Shown here: positions 63,963 through 64,000 of the stretch, piece after piece
How the letters are laid out: every line of letters starts with the position of its first letter
Numbering within the stretch: position 1 is the stretch's first letter
Assembly: GCF_025947225.1 (NCBI RefSeq)
Contig: NZ_CP110005.1
Coordinates: 2,542,001-2,606,000, forward strand
Reading direction: 5' to 3'
Length of the DNA: 64,000 nt
Origin: Flavobacterium sp. N2270
GTDB taxonomy: Bacteria > Bacteroidota > Bacteroidia > Flavobacteriales > Flavobacteriaceae
The notes under the pieces: generated by a model
What the model saw: only the letters and a program-made list of their open reading frames with translations
Databases searched by the model: none
Told to the model about the DNA's origin: nothing
Position numbers and translations under genes: made by a program

Positions 63963-64000
63963 TTAATTTGAAGATATAAAGATTTGATGGTTAAAATAAT

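Overview
The window is AT-rich chromosomal DNA (roughly one third G+C by eye) from a member of the Bacteroidota, almost certainly a Flavobacteriaceae species close to Flavobacterium. The evidence is a fused SecDF, a GldH-like lipoprotein, a type IX secretion (CHU_C / type B) sorting domain, DUF5606, DUF349 and DUF368 proteins, flavobacterial -7 boxes of the form TAnnTTTG, and an almost complete lack of Shine-Dalgarno sequences. No rRNA, tRNA, insertion sequence, prophage or CRISPR array was seen. Gene density is high and no gene-free stretch exceeds 300 bases.

Layout. 1-3116: end of cysS, yidD and lgt, facing two small lipoprotein genes. 3234-12867: reverse-strand housekeeping genes (secDF, mdh, a DUF6588-type protein, gyrB, asnB, a GreA-like protein). 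12954-17781: a plug-less outer-membrane barrel and a 1004-residue TPR protein. 17969-27523: ftsE, then a first surface-polysaccharide locus with four glycosyltransferases, a large membrane protein, a Wzx-type flippase and FdtA/FdtB-type enzymes for a 3-amino-3,6-dideoxy sugar, plus a FemAB/GNAT-like acyltransferase. 27630-34798: a secreted CHU_C protein next to a histidine-bearing membrane protein, then two secreted amidohydrolase-family proteins. 34866-49342: TrmH-type methyltransferase, an odd membrane/lipoprotein fusion, Rel/Spo, Fur, purA, an OstA-like protein, a class III aminotransferase, TPR, DUF368, aroE, a small lipoprotein and DUF349. 49438-51294: a GNAT gene, then an orphan secreted-protein gene followed by an attC-like folded sequence. 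51407-57450: mazG, a hybrid sensor kinase, DUF5606, def, ruvX, a META lipoprotein and dapD. 57485-63121: a second surface-polymer locus (TupA-like ATP-grasp, Stealth phosphotransferase, CDP-glycerol-phosphotransferase-like protein, nucleotide-sugar epimerase, GT2, Kdo/WaaP-like kinase). The window ends with a Sua5/YrdC gene.

How the parts fit. Much of the window serves the cell envelope: lipoprotein maturation (Lgt), export (SecDF, YidD), LPS transport (OstA-like) and two separate glycan loci. The first predicts an acylated amino-deoxy sugar that is flipped by Wzx. The second predicts a phosphate-linked or uronic-acid-containing polymer.

The observations most worth a second look are: a four-copy heptanucleotide repeat inside the fdtB-like gene just before its PLP lysine codon (possible phase variation); the attC-like element at 50873-51009 behind an orphan gene; a duplicated amidohydrolase whose first half has lost its metal ligands; the histidine-bearing membrane protein at 29421-30389; TTG starts concentrated in the first glycan locus; and copies of intergenic repeat sequences. 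All functional assignments come from reading motifs, not from database searches.
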